Source: Microvirga aerilata
Lineage (GTDB): Bacteria > Pseudomonadota > Alphaproteobacteria > Rhizobiales > Beijerinckiaceae
Length of the DNA stretch: 64,000 nucleotides
NCBI RefSeq assembly: GCF_016743775.1
Contig: NZ_JAEQMY010000016.1
Span: 51,421-115,420, forward strand
Direction: 5' to 3'
Below, piece after piece: positions 25,838-34,507 of this stretch. The position numbers and the translations under genes are program-made. Within the stretch, counting starts at the first letter, position 1. The number at the start of each line of letters is the position of its first letter. The notes beneath the pieces are model-generated. The model searched no databases, was not told the origin of the DNA, and worked only from the letters and a program-made list of their open reading frames with translations.

Positions 25838-26794
25838 TCATCGCAGTCTCGGATTGAGCGCGTCCCGGAGCCAGTCGCCCAAGAGATTGATGGCGAGGAC
25901 CAGAAGCGCAAGCGCAATGCCCGGAAACGCGACAATCCACCACTCGCCCGAGAACAGGTAGTTGTTGCCGATCCGGATCAGGGTTCCGAGCGACGGCATG
26001 GTCTCCGGCATGCCGGTGCCGAGGAACGACAGGGTCGCCTCCGTGATGATGGCAAGCGCCAGGTTGATGGTGGCGATCACCAGCACCGGCCCCAGGACGT
26101 TGGGAAGAACGTGCCGGAACATGATCACGGGAGCCGGCAGGCCGATGAGCCGGGCGGCGGCGATATAGTCCTTGTTCTTCTCTACCATGACCGAGCCGCG
26201 CACGGTGCGGGCATATTGCACCCAGAAGCTCAGGCCGATGGAGAAGACCAGCACCGACAAGGTCATCATCTCATCCAGCTGGCCGCCCAGCACCGCCTTC
26301 ACGACCCCATCTACGAGAAGGGCGATCAGAATGGCCGGAAAGGTCAGCTGCACGTCGGCCACGCGCATGATGAACGCATCGACCGTACCGCCCACATAGC
26401 CGGCGATCAGGCCGAGCGCGATGCCCAGGGTCGCAGAGAAGGCGACGCCGAGGAAGCCGACCGCCAACGAGATCCGCAGGCCGTAGAGAATGGCCGAGAG
26501 GATGTCACGGCCCTGCTCGTCCGTTCCCAGCATGAAGGGCGCCTGCCCTTCCGCGTTCCAGAGGGGCGGCAGCCGGCTGTTCATCAACTCGAGTTGCGCC
26601 GGATCGAAGGGATCCTGCGGGGACAGGACCCCGGCCAGAACGGCGGCCGCCATGAAGACCGCGGTCAGGAAGGCCGCCGCCATCGTCAGCTTGGAGCGCT
26701 TGAAGCTCGCCCAGACATCGCTGTCGAAGAACCGGCCGGCCCATGAGGTGGGCTGGGCTTGCGGCGCGGGTGCCGCCTGAATTCCTTCTGCCAT
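25838..26794 (-). CDS. ABC transporter permease (DppC-like)
   Basis: 318 aa from the ATG at 26794, with GAGGAGGGAACC directly upstream. It has an N-terminal OppC_N helix after the SDVWASFKRSKLTMAAAFLT region, five further membrane helices, and the conserved periplasmic LGTDEQGRDILSAILYGLRI segment. The EAA coupling loop is near AARLIGLPAPVIMFRHVLPN. It heterodimerises with DppB-like to form the membrane channel of this importer. Confidence 0.92.
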   Translation of the reverse strand: MAEGIQAAPAPQAQPTSWAGRFFDSDVWASFKRSKLTMAAAFLTAVFMAAAVLAGVLSPQDPFDPAQLELMNSRLPPLWNAEGQAPFMLGTDEQGRDILSAILYGLRISLAVGFLGVAFSATLGIALGLIAGYVGGTVDAFIMRVADVQLTFPAILIALLVDGVVKAVLGGQLDEMMTLSVLVFSIGLSFWVQYARTVRGSVMVEKNKDYIAAARLIGLPAPVIMFRHVLPNVLGPVLVIATINLALAIITEATLSFLGTGMPETMPSLGTLIRIGNNYLFSGEWWIVAFPGIALALLVLAINLLGDWLRDALNPRLR

Positions 26795-26804
26795 GGTTCC
26801 CTCC

Positions 26805-27785
26805 TCAGACCGGTTGCCGGATGCTGGTTCGCAGGCGAGGATCAACCACGGTGTAGAGGATGTCGACGGCGAGGTTGATCACCACGAAGATCAGCGCGAC
26901 GAGCATGAGGTACGCCGCCATGATCGGGATATCGACATTCTGCACCGCCTGAACGAAAAGGAGTCCCATGCCCGGCCACTGGAACACGGTCTCCGTGATG
27001 ATGGCGAACGCGATCACCGAGCCGAACTGCAGGCCCACGATGGTGATCACCGGAACCAGCGTGTTCTTGAGCGCATGCCCGAAATGGATGGCGCGGGTGG
27101 AAAGCCCCCTCGCCCGGGCGAACTTGATGTAGTCGGTGCGCAGCACCTCCAGCATCTCGGCCCGGACGATACGCATGATCAGGGTCATCTGGAACAAGCC
27201 GAGCGTGATGGAAGGCAGTATGAGCGCCTTAAGGCCCGACGTGGTGACAAGTCCCGTCGACCACCAGCCGATGCGCACCGTGTCGCCGCGGCCGTAGCTC
27301 GGCAGCCATCCGAGCGTGACGGCAAACAGATAGATCAGCAGAATACCGATCAGGAAGGTTGGAAGCGAGATGCCGACCAGCGAGATCGTCTGGAACACTT
27401 TCGCCATAATGCTGTCCCGCTTCAGACCCGAGAAGACGCCCATCAGCACTCCGAACCCGGTAGCGAAGAGGGTCGCACAAAGGGCCAGTTCGAGGGTCGC
27501 AGGCATGCGCTCGGCCAGCAGGTCGGAGACAGGCTGCCGGAACTGATAGGACACGCCGAATTCGCCTTGTGCGGCCTGAGCCAGGTAACGCGCGAACTGC
27601 ACCGGAACCGGATCGTCGAGACCGAGGGAGCGGCGGACCTGTTCCCGCTCCGCGGCAGGTGTATCGAGGGAGACGATCTGGTTCACCGGGTCGCCGGCAA
27701 AGCGGAACATCGCAAACGAAATGATCCCGACGGCCAGAAGAACGCCAATAGCCTGAAGCGCACGTCGGATAACAAAAGCAAACAT
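26805..27785 (-). CDS. ABC transporter permease (DppB-like)
   Basis: 326 aa from the ATG at 27785; a TTG at 27791 is a less likely start. MFAFVIRRALQAIGVLLAVG is the typical first helix of DppB. The family loop (LDDPVPVQFARYLAQAAQGE) and the EAA-like region (FARARGLSTRAIHFGHALKN) are present, with six membrane segments overall. It is the first permease gene after the binding protein, separated from it by a stable intercistronic hairpin. Confidence 0.92.
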   Translation of the reverse strand: MFAFVIRRALQAIGVLLAVGIISFAMFRFAGDPVNQIVSLDTPAAEREQVRRSLGLDDPVPVQFARYLAQAAQGEFGVSYQFRQPVSDLLAERMPATLELALCATLFATGFGVLMGVFSGLKRDSIMAKVFQTISLVGISLPTFLIGILLIYLFAVTLGWLPSYGRGDTVRIGWWSTGLVTTSGLKALILPSITLGLFQMTLIMRIVRAEMLEVLRTDYIKFARARGLSTRAIHFGHALKNTLVPVITIVGLQFGSVIAFAIITETVFQWPGMGLLFVQAVQNVDIPIMAAYLMLVALIFVVINLAVDILYTVVDPRLRTSIRQPV

Positions 27786-27846
27786 GTACAATCTCTAGAT
27801 CGCTGCGCCTTGAGCGGAACGGCTCACCCAAGGCCTCCGAATGAAT

Positions 27847-27874
27847 CGTCCCGGGCAGCGGACTGCCCGGGACG
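27847..27874 (-). terminator. Intercistronic hairpin between the binding-protein and permease genes
   Basis: CGTCCCGGGCAG (27847-27858) pairs perfectly with CTGCCCGGGACG (27863-27874) around CGGA, with no T-tract. Such hairpins after the binding-protein gene usually stabilise its mRNA and lower downstream expression. Confidence 0.6.
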
Positions 27875-27890
27875 AGCGATCAGGCCAGGA

Positions 27891-29489
27891 CTATTCCTTC
27901 TTCTGCGCCCAGTAGAGCAGCACTTGGTTGTCGGCGCGCTGGGTCAGGCTCACCTTGTTGGAGACGCCCCAGGCGAGAGCCTGCTGGTGCAGCGGGATGT
28001 AGCCGTATTCGTTGGCCGTGATCTGATAGGCCTGCTTGATCATCTGGTCGCGCTTCTCTTTATTGGTCTCGACCAGGATCTTGTCGGTCAGCTCGTCATG
28101 CTGCTTGTTGCAGAAGTTGCCGAGGTTCGCTTCACCGCGGGCGGACTGCGGATTGTCGCGGCAGCCCTCGATGTCGAACAGCACGTTGTGGCTGTCGAAG
28201 GTGCTCGGTGTCCAGCCCAGCAGATAGAACGAGGTTTGGTAGTTGCCGGACTTCAGCACCTTGGCGAAGTACTGCGCCTTCGGCTGGGTCGTCAGGTTGA
28301 CCTTGACGCCGGCGCGGGCAAGCATCCCGACGACGGCTTGGCAGATCGCCTCGTCATTGACGTAGCGGTCGTTCGGGCAGTCCATGCCGACCTCGAAGCC
28401 GTTCGGGTAACCGGCATCGGCCAGAAGCTTCTTCGCAGCCTCGACGTCGTATTTCGGACGCACGAACTCGTTTGAGAGGCTGAAGAGCTGCGGGGCGATC
28501 ATCAGCGCGGCCGGCGTGGCCATGCCGCGCATGACGCGGGACTTGATGGTCTCGATGTCGATGGCCTTGTAGAAGGCCTCCCGGACACGCTTGTCCTTGA
28601 AGGGGTTCTTGCCCTTCACGTTCGAGAACAGAAGCTCGTCGCGGGTCTGGTCGAAGCCGAGGAAGATGGTGCGCAGCTCGGGGCCAGCCAGCACCTTCGC
28701 AGTGGCGGTGCTGTTCACGCGCTGGACGTCCTGCAGCGGAACCGGTTCGATCACGTCCACCTCGCCGGAGAGCAACGCAGCGACGCGGGTGGCATCGGAT
28801 CCGATAGGCGTGAAGACGATCTCGTCGAGGTTATGCTCGACCTTGCCCCACCAATCCTTGTTGACCTTAAAGACGGTCTTTACGCCCGGCTGATGGCTTT
28901 CAATCTTGAACGGGCCGGTGCCGTTGGCGTTCAGAGAAGCATAGCTCGGCGTTGTCGCGGCAGCAGGAGTCGGCGCGACGCTGTTGTTCGCCTCCGACCA
29001 CTCCTTGTCCATGATATACCAAGTGTCCCACTGGGCATTCAGGATCGGGTTCGGTGTCTTGAGCTTCACGTCCACCGTGTGGTCGTCCACCTTCACCCAC
29101 TCGGAATCGCTGGTGACATTGGTCTGGAAGTTCGACCCTTGCGCCCGTACTCGGGTGGCCGAGAAGATCACGTCATCGGCGTTGAACGGATTACCGTTGT
29201 GGAACTTCACGTTCTTGCGCAGGAAGAGGCGCCAGGTCAGCCCGTCCTCGCTGATCTCCCAGCGCTCGGCGAGACCCGGCTCGATGCCAAGATCCTTGCC
29301 GCGCTTGGTCAGGCCCTCGTAAACATGCCCGTGATGCGCAATCGTAGTGGTCTCTTTCAGGGTATAGGGATCGAGCGACTTCAGGTCGCCCTGATTTGAG
29401 TAGCGCAGGGTCACGGCCATGGCCGGCAGGGCTGCCCCAGCCATAAGCGTCGCAACTGTGGCGACTACAAATTTCGAACGCATCGTCAT
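27891..29489 (-). CDS. ABC transporter substrate-binding protein (DppA/OppA family)
   Basis: 532 aa, SBP family 5. It has a signal peptide (MTMRSKFVVATVATLMAGAALPAMA) and then TLRYSNQGDLKSLDPYTLKE and the characteristic AERWEISEDGLTWRLFLRKN VKFHNGNPFNADDVIFSATR. It is a periplasmic receptor for peptides or other oligomers, first gene of the operon. Cluster-5 receptors also bind opines, glutathione or nickel, so the ligand is not certain. The nearby ArgE-like deacylase suggests acylated amino acids or peptides. Confidence 0.92.
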   Translation of the reverse strand: MTMRSKFVVATVATLMAGAALPAMAVTLRYSNQGDLKSLDPYTLKETTTIAHHGHVYEGLTKRGKDLGIEPGLAERWEISEDGLTWRLFLRKNVKFHNGNPFNADDVIFSATRVRAQGSNFQTNVTSDSEWVKVDDHTVDVKLKTPNPILNAQWDTWYIMDKEWSEANNSVAPTPAAATTPSYASLNANGTGPFKIESHQPGVKTVFKVNKDWWGKVEHNLDEIVFTPIGSDATRVAALLSGEVDVIEPVPLQDVQRVNSTATAKVLAGPELRTIFLGFDQTRDELLFSNVKGKNPFKDKRVREAFYKAIDIETIKSRVMRGMATPAALMIAPQLFSLSNEFVRPKYDVEAAKKLLADAGYPNGFEVGMDCPNDRYVNDEAICQAVVGMLARAGVKVNLTTQPKAQYFAKVLKSGNYQTSFYLLGWTPSTFDSHNVLFDIEGCRDNPQSARGEANLGNFCNKQHDELTDKILVETNKEKRDQMIKQAYQITANEYGYIPLHQQALAWGVSNKVSLTQRADNQVLLYWAQKKE

Positions 29490-29641
29490 GTTGTGTCATT
29501 CTCCTCTGGAAGCCCGCGTCTTCGCGCGAGGTTCTTCTTGTCGGAAGACCGCATTATTGCCGCGTTTCTTCCTTCGAGCCCGAAGTTAGGCAGGAAAGCG
29601 GGTCAGGGTCTAGCCCTGACTTGGGCCAATCTGATCAGCAA

Positions 29642-30796
29642 TTAGGCACAGAGATCACCGATTAGGCGCCGCAACACGCCCTCGCCTGCCTCGAACTCGC
29701 TCACCTCGATGTACTCGTCGGGCTGGTGAGCCTGAGCAATATCGCCTGGCCCGCAGACCACGGTCGACCAGCCGACGCGCTGAAAGAGACCGGCCTCCGT
29801 GCCGTAGGACACCACGTGGGTGCCGTTGTCGCCCGTCAGCCGGCGCATGAGGCGCTCGGCGGCGCCGTCCGTTTCCGGCCGCAGCCCAGGCACCTCCGCG
29901 ATCAGTTCCACGGCCACGCCCGTCTCGGGAGCGATGGCCTTCATCCTCGGCTCGATCACGTCGCGGATATAGGCCCCGTAGCGTGAGAGATAATCCTGTG
30001 GGCTCTCCGTCGGGATCGCCCGGATGTCGCTGAAGAACCACGCGGAAGACGAGACCACGTTGGCCGCGCTGCCGCCCACCATCATGCCGCAATGGAGCGT
30101 TGTATAAGCGGGCTCGAACGGATTGGCCGGGTCGGCCCGGCGCCTGTTCTCCTCCATCACGTCCTCATGCCAGGCGATGAGCCGCGCCGCGTTCATGACC
30201 GCGCTCACCCCCTGGTCGATCCGGCTCGAATGCACCGCGTGTCCGGTGACCTGGGTGCGCAGCTGCACGGAGGCCTTGTGCCCTGTCACCACCGCGTGGC
30301 GCGTCGGCTCGCCGACGATCACGGCGGATGGCATAGGAATCGAATCGCACATGGCCCGCACCATGGAAGGCGCCCCGCGGCAGGCGATCTCCTCGTCATA
30401 GGACAAGGCGATGTGAACCGGCCGCTTCAGTGACGCCCGCACCATCTCGGGCACGAGAGCGAGCACGAGCGCATCGAAGCCCTTCATGTCCGCGGTGCCT
30501 CGCCCGTAGAGGCGGCCATTCCGCTCCGTGAGCGTCCAGGGATCGCTGGACCAGGCCTGCCCCTCGACCGGCACCACATCCGTATGCCCCGACAGCACGA
30601 TGCCGCCTTCCACCCTTGGCCCGATGGTGGCGTAGAGGTTGGCCTTGTCGCCCTCGGGGCTCATGACGATGTGGCTTTCGACGCCATGGGAGCTCAGCCA
30701 TTCCCGGCTGAACTCGATGATGTCGAGGTTGCTGCTTGTGGAAACGCTCGGGAAGGCAATCAGACGCGCAAGCATTTCGCGGGGTGACAGGGACAT
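29642..30796 (-). CDS. argE: Acetylornithine deacetylase / M20 family metallo-deacylase
   Basis: 384 aa from the ATG at 30796 (AAGGAGAG upstream). It has the M20 zinc-site motifs: SGHTDVVPVEG, GRGTADMKGFDALVLALVPE, SYDEEIACRGAPSM and the C-terminal CGPGDIAQAHQPDEYIEVSE. The dimerisation domain carries GHKASVQLRTQVTGHAVHSS. The ArgE subgroup removes the acetyl group of N-acetylornithine. Here, 150 bases upstream of a peptide importer and away from arg genes, it may act on imported N-acyl amino acids. The ArgE label is therefore family-level. Confidence 0.85.
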   Translation of the reverse strand: MSLSPREMLARLIAFPSVSTSSNLDIIEFSREWLSSHGVESHIVMSPEGDKANLYATIGPRVEGGIVLSGHTDVVPVEGQAWSSDPWTLTERNGRLYGRGTADMKGFDALVLALVPEMVRASLKRPVHIALSYDEEIACRGAPSMVRAMCDSIPMPSAVIVGEPTRHAVVTGHKASVQLRTQVTGHAVHSSRIDQGVSAVMNAARLIAWHEDVMEENRRRADPANPFEPAYTTLHCGMMVGGSAANVVSSSAWFFSDIRAIPTESPQDYLSRYGAYIRDVIEPRMKAIAPETGVAVELIAEVPGLRPETDGAAERLMRRLTGDNGTHVVSYGTEAGLFQRVGWSTVVCGPGDIAQAHQPDEYIEVSEFEAGEGVLRRLIGDLCA

Positions 30797-30929
30797 CAGG
30801 CAACTCTCCTTGAGTAAGGACGCAGCATCCGACCCCGTCGAGCCCCCGGTCAAGACGCTTTTCTCGGCCGTGAACGTCTAAGATTTGTTGACGAAACAGG
30901 CATGCTCCCACCATGATCGCGCGCTCGCC

Positions 30930-31325
30930 ATGACCCGTTCCCCTGTTCATACCTCCGACGCTGCCCCGCCTGCGGGGCCGTACTCCCAAGCCATCCGCGC
31001 GGGAGACATGATCTTTGTGTCGGGCCAGCTGCCGCTCGATCCGGGCGGCACCCTCGTAGGACTTGGCGACATCAAGGCTCAGACGCGCCGGGTGCTCGAC
31101 AACATCGCGGCCATTCTCCGCGCGGCCGGATCGTCCCTGGACCAAGTCGTCAAGACCACCGTGTTCCTGACCAGTCTCGATAATTTTTCCGGCATGAACG
31201 AGATCTATGCATCCGTTTTCAAATCACCCTACCCGGCCCGTTCGACCGTGGAGATCGGCCGGCTTCCCGGCGGCATGCTCCTCGAGATCGAATGCATAGC
31301 CCTTGCCGAACGGAAAACCCCATGA
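30930..31325 (+). CDS. RidA/YjgF family reactive-imine deaminase
   Basis: 131 aa from the ATG at 30930. It has the Rid fold with PAGPYSQAIRAGDMIFVSGQLPLDPG, VLDNIAAILRAAGSSLDQVVKTTVFLTSL, ARSTVEIGRLP (the substrate-binding arginine) and a terminal glutamate in LEIECIA. RidA hydrolyses 2-aminoacrylate/2-aminocrotonate released by PLP dehydratases. Its stop codon overlaps the start of a threonine-dehydratase-like gene (ATGA), exactly the enzyme type that makes such imines. Confidence 0.92.
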   Translation: MTRSPVHTSDAAPPAGPYSQAIRAGDMIFVSGQLPLDPGGTLVGLGDIKAQTRRVLDNIAAILRAAGSSLDQVVKTTVFLTSLDNFSGMNEIYASVFKSPYPARSTVEIGRLPGGMLLEIECIALAERKTP

Positions 31326-32293
31326 CCGCCTTTGACGTGACCCTGTCCGACATCGAAGCCGCCCGCAGCCGCATTGCCGGGCACGCAAGGCGCACGCCGG
31401 CGTACGAAAGCGCCGTTCTGTCCGAGCGCCTCGGCCGCCGGATCGCCGTGAAGATGGAGGCCTTGCAGCTTGCGGGCTCGTTCAAGGTGCGCGGCGTGTT
31501 CAACAAGGTGATGACCTTGAGCGAGGCCGAGCGCCGACGCGGCCTCGTGACCGTGTCCGGCGGCAATCACGCCATCGCGGTTGCCAGGGTCGCCGGAGCG
31601 CTCGGCCTCGACGCGCTCGTGCTCATGCCCAAGGTCACGCCCCGCTTCAACGTGGACCTGACCGTGAAGTTCGGCGCCCAGGTGGAGCTCTGCGAGGACG
31701 CGGCGGAGGCCTTCGCCAAGGCCGAGGCCTATGAGCGTGAGGGCCGGCTTTTCGTTCACCCTTACGACGATCCGGCCGTTATTGCGGGACATGGCACCCT
31801 CGGGCTCGAGTTCCTGGAGGACATCCCGGACCTCACCCATGTGTTCGTGTCCATCGGCGGCGGCGGTTTCATGGCGGGCACTGCCGCGGCCCTGAAGGCC
31901 AAGCGGCCGTCGCTGACGGTCTACGGCGTGGAAACCACAGGCGCGCAGACCATGACGGAAGCGCTCAAGGCCGATCAGCCGGTGACGATCCGCGCCACAT
32001 CGGTGGCCCGCACCCTCGGGGCGCCGTTTGCAACCCACCGCACCCTTGCGGCCGCGAAGCTCTTCCTGAAGGAGATCGTGCTTGTGGACGACCAGCCCGT
32101 CCTTGCCGATGTGAGCTGGATTCTTCAGGCCGAGAAGCTGCTCTGCGAGCCTGCTGCAGCCTGCGTGCTGACGGCTGCCGAGAAGATCGCCCCGTCCTTG
32201 CCGGACGACAGCGTGATCGGCCTCGTGCTCTGCGGCTCGAACCTGTCGCTGGACGATCTCGACGCCTGGCGCCGCCAGCTCGGCGCGGCCTGA
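31322..32293 (+). CDS. Threonine/serine dehydratase-like PLP enzyme
   Basis: 323 aa from the ATG at 31322, overlapping ridA by four bases. It is fold-type II: the PLP lysine is K55 in LAGSFKVRGVFN, with SGGNHAIAVARVAGALG, the VSIGGGGFMAGTAAALKA phosphate loop and a terminal VLCGSNLS. It lacks the C-terminal ACT regulatory domain of biosynthetic IlvA, so it resembles catabolic threonine ammonia-lyase or a hydroxyamino-acid dehydratase. Product 2-oxobutyrate or pyruvate plus ammonia is expected. A hairpin terminator follows. Confidence 0.9.
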   Translation: MTAFDVTLSDIEAARSRIAGHARRTPAYESAVLSERLGRRIAVKMEALQLAGSFKVRGVFNKVMTLSEAERRRGLVTVSGGNHAIAVARVAGALGLDALVLMPKVTPRFNVDLTVKFGAQVELCEDAAEAFAKAEAYEREGRLFVHPYDDPAVIAGHGTLGLEFLEDIPDLTHVFVSIGGGGFMAGTAAALKAKRPSLTVYGVETTGAQTMTEALKADQPVTIRATSVARTLGAPFATHRTLAAAKLFLKEIVLVDDQPVLADVSWILQAEKLLCEPAAACVLTAAEKIAPSLPDDSVIGLVLCGSNLSLDDLDAWRRQLGAA

Positions 32294-32299
32294 CGATCG

Positions 32300-32325
32300 G
32301 GCTCCCGCGCATTCGCTCGGGAGCC
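32300..32325 (+). terminator. Hairpin terminator after the dehydratase gene
   Basis: GGCTCCCG (32300-32307) pairs with CGGGAGCC (32318-32325) across 10 nt, with TGTATCTTT after it. It separates the ridA unit from the convergent aromatic operon. Confidence 0.6.
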
Positions 32326-32332
32326 TGTATCT

Positions 32333-33295
32333 TTAAGGGTGGCCTTCCACCGGCGGCGTTCCATAGGTGTGGAACGACTCCACGGTCTTCATGCCCCAGG
32401 CCTGCCCCTTCTTGCGTTCCTCCTCGGTCCAGACGATGGGCTTCCAGTCCGGCGCGAGGATGAGGCGGGCGCCCGCATTGCACACCTCGACCCGGTTGCC
32501 GCCCGGCTCATAGACGTAGAGGAAGAAGGTCTGCTGAACCGCATGCTTGTGCGGTCCCGACTCGATCGGCACGCCGGCCTCGAGGAAGATGTCCGCCGCC
32601 CGCAGGATCTCCTCACGGCTGTCGAGCGCATAGGTCAGGTGGTGGAAGCGGCCCTTCGCGCCCGTGTGGTCGCGGGTATAGGCGAAATCGTAGCTCTTGT
32701 TGGTGAGCGTCATCCACATGCCGGCCTCGGTGCCGTCGTTGAGGACGATCTGCTCGGTGAGGCGACATCCGAGATACCGCTCGAAGAACAGGCGGTTCTC
32801 CCGGATGTCGGACGCCAGGCAGTTCAGGTGGTCGAGGCGCCGCACGTTGACGCCGCGGGCCGGAAAGCGCTGGGCCTGGTTCTTCAGGGCGGGCTTCAGC
32901 TCGGGCGGGGCCGCGTACCACTCGGTGTCGTAATAGAGCTCGACCACGTGCCCGTCCGGATCGCGGCAGAGAAAGGCCGGGCCGTGGCCGAGGTCCCCGT
33001 CCGTCCATCCGATGTCGTAGCCGGTGCCTTTCAGCGCAGCGACCCGGCGCTCCAGCGCCTGCGGGCTGCGGGCCCGGAAGGCCATGTGGCCCATGCCGGG
33101 CTGCTTCGCGGCGGTGAGCTTGAGGGAGTGCCGCTCGTAGTCGTCCCAACCGCGGAGATAAACCGAGTCGCCCTGCCGCCCGCTCTCCGTCATGCCGAGC
33201 ACGTCGACGAAGAAACGCAGGCTCTCGTCCGGTTTCGGCGTGAGCAGCTCGAGATGTCCCAGATGGGCAAGGTCGAGCATCGGCTCGTCCTGCAT
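32333..33295 (-). CDS. VOC-family extradiol (catechol 2,3-) dioxygenase
   Basis: 320 aa from the ATG at 33295 (AAGGACATCGCC upstream). There are two VOC modules: HLGHLELLTPKPDESLRFFV in the N-terminal half and RRLDHLNCLASDIRENRLFF in the catalytic half. The Fe(II) ligands are visible as H in RLDHLNC, H in RFHHLTYAL and E in GNRVEVCNAG. This is the type I extradiol pattern, so ring cleavage of a catecholic intermediate is expected. It is the last gene of the long minus-strand aromatic unit, making a role in a lower aromatic pathway likely. The substrate is unknown. Confidence 0.88.
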   Translation of the reverse strand: MQDEPMLDLAHLGHLELLTPKPDESLRFFVDVLGMTESGRQGDSVYLRGWDDYERHSLKLTAAKQPGMGHMAFRARSPQALERRVAALKGTGYDIGWTDGDLGHGPAFLCRDPDGHVVELYYDTEWYAAPPELKPALKNQAQRFPARGVNVRRLDHLNCLASDIRENRLFFERYLGCRLTEQIVLNDGTEAGMWMTLTNKSYDFAYTRDHTGAKGRFHHLTYALDSREEILRAADIFLEAGVPIESGPHKHAVQQTFFLYVYEPGGNRVEVCNAGARLILAPDWKPIVWTEEERKKGQAWGMKTVESFHTYGTPPVEGHP

Positions 33296-33368
33296 GGCGA
33301 TGTCCTTCCCTTGCGAGAACCCGTTCAATCGGACCCGGACAAGGTGTCCGGGCCCCTTCGTCGTTCGA

Positions 33369-34502
33369 TCAGGCAGCTTTTTGAGCGCCGGAGCCCGGGC
33401 TGCCCCAGACCTCCTCGGCGATCTCGACGATCATGCGCAGCTTCGCCCACTGCTCGTCCTCAGCCAGGGTGTTGCCTTCCTCGGTGGAAGCGAAGCCGCA
33501 CTGGGGCGACAGGCAGAGCTGATCGAGATCGACGTACTTCGTCGCCTCGTCGATGCGGCGCTTGATGTCGTCCTTGCTCTCGAGGATGCCGGTCTTGGAT
33601 GTGACGAGACCGAGAATCACGGACTTGCCCTTCGGCAGGAAGCGCAGGGGCTCGAAGCCCCCGGCCCGGTCCGTGTCCCATTCCATGAAATAGCCGTCGA
33701 CCGGCATGCGGTTGAACAGCACCTCCGCCACGGGCTCGTAGCCGCCGGACGCGATGAAGGTCGAGCGGAAGTTGCCGCGGCACAGGTGCATGGTGATCGC
33801 CAGATCCTCAGGCTTGTCCTTGAGCGCCTCGCGCACCATGCCGGCATAGATCTCCGGCTGCTTTTCCGGGTCGTCACCGCGCTGGCGCAGCATCTCGCGC
33901 TGGTCGGGATCGCACAGATAGGCGAACGAGATGTCGTCGAGCTGCAGATAACGGCAGCCCGCATCGTAGAAGGCATGCACGGCCTTGTTGTAGGCCGCGC
34001 CCACATCGGCATAGAAATCGTCCATCTCGGGGTAGACGCCCATGTTCATCATCTTCCGCCCGCCCCGGTAGTGGAGCATGCTCGGGCCCGGGATCGTCAT
34101 CTTCGCCACGCGATCCGTGTTGTCCTTCACGAAGCGGAAGTGGTCGATCATCGGGTGATGGCCGGAGAAGCCGACCTTGCCGGTGACCCGCAGTGCCTTT
34201 GCGATGCCGACGCCGCCCTTGAAGTTCATGCCGGAATCGGCCTCGATCGAGGTGACGCCGTCGAGGTGCTCCAGGAAGTCGAAGTGCCAGTAGGCGCGGC
34301 GGAACTCGCCGTCGGTCACGGCCTGCAGCCCGATCTCCTCCTGGCGCTTGATCAGGGCGCGGATCTCCCGATCCTCGACCTCCTTCAAGGCCTCGGCAGA
34401 AATTTCGCCGTCATGATGCTTGTGGCGGGCTTCCTTCAGGGCCGCCGTGCGCAGCAGGCTGCCCACCATATCGGCGCGAAAAGGCGGTGTGGTGCGTTGC
34501 AT
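33369..34502 (-). CDS. MetE-like cobalamin-independent methyltransferase domain protein
   Basis: 377 aa from the ATG at 34502, nine bases after GGAGGA; an ATG at 34511 overlapping the livF-like stop is an alternative. It matches only the C-terminal catalytic half of MetE. The zinc-ligand pattern is intact: H and C in TMHLCRGNF, E in YFMEWDTDRAG and C in LSPQCGF. The N-terminal half that binds folate in true MetE is absent. Such short homologs transfer methyl groups from other donors or are uncharacterised. Its place in an aromatic operon with a VanA-like O-demethylase is suggestive. Confidence 0.82.
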   Translation of the reverse strand: MQRTTPPFRADMVGSLLRTAALKEARHKHHDGEISAEALKEVEDREIRALIKRQEEIGLQAVTDGEFRRAYWHFDFLEHLDGVTSIEADSGMNFKGGVGIAKALRVTGKVGFSGHHPMIDHFRFVKDNTDRVAKMTIPGPSMLHYRGGRKMMNMGVYPEMDDFYADVGAAYNKAVHAFYDAGCRYLQLDDISFAYLCDPDQREMLRQRGDDPEKQPEIYAGMVREALKDKPEDLAITMHLCRGNFRSTFIASGGYEPVAEVLFNRMPVDGYFMEWDTDRAGGFEPLRFLPKGKSVILGLVTSKTGILESKDDIKRRIDEATKYVDLDQLCLSPQCGFASTEEGNTLAEDEQWAKLRMIVEIAEEVWGSPGSGAQKAA

Positions 34503-34507
34503 GGTCC

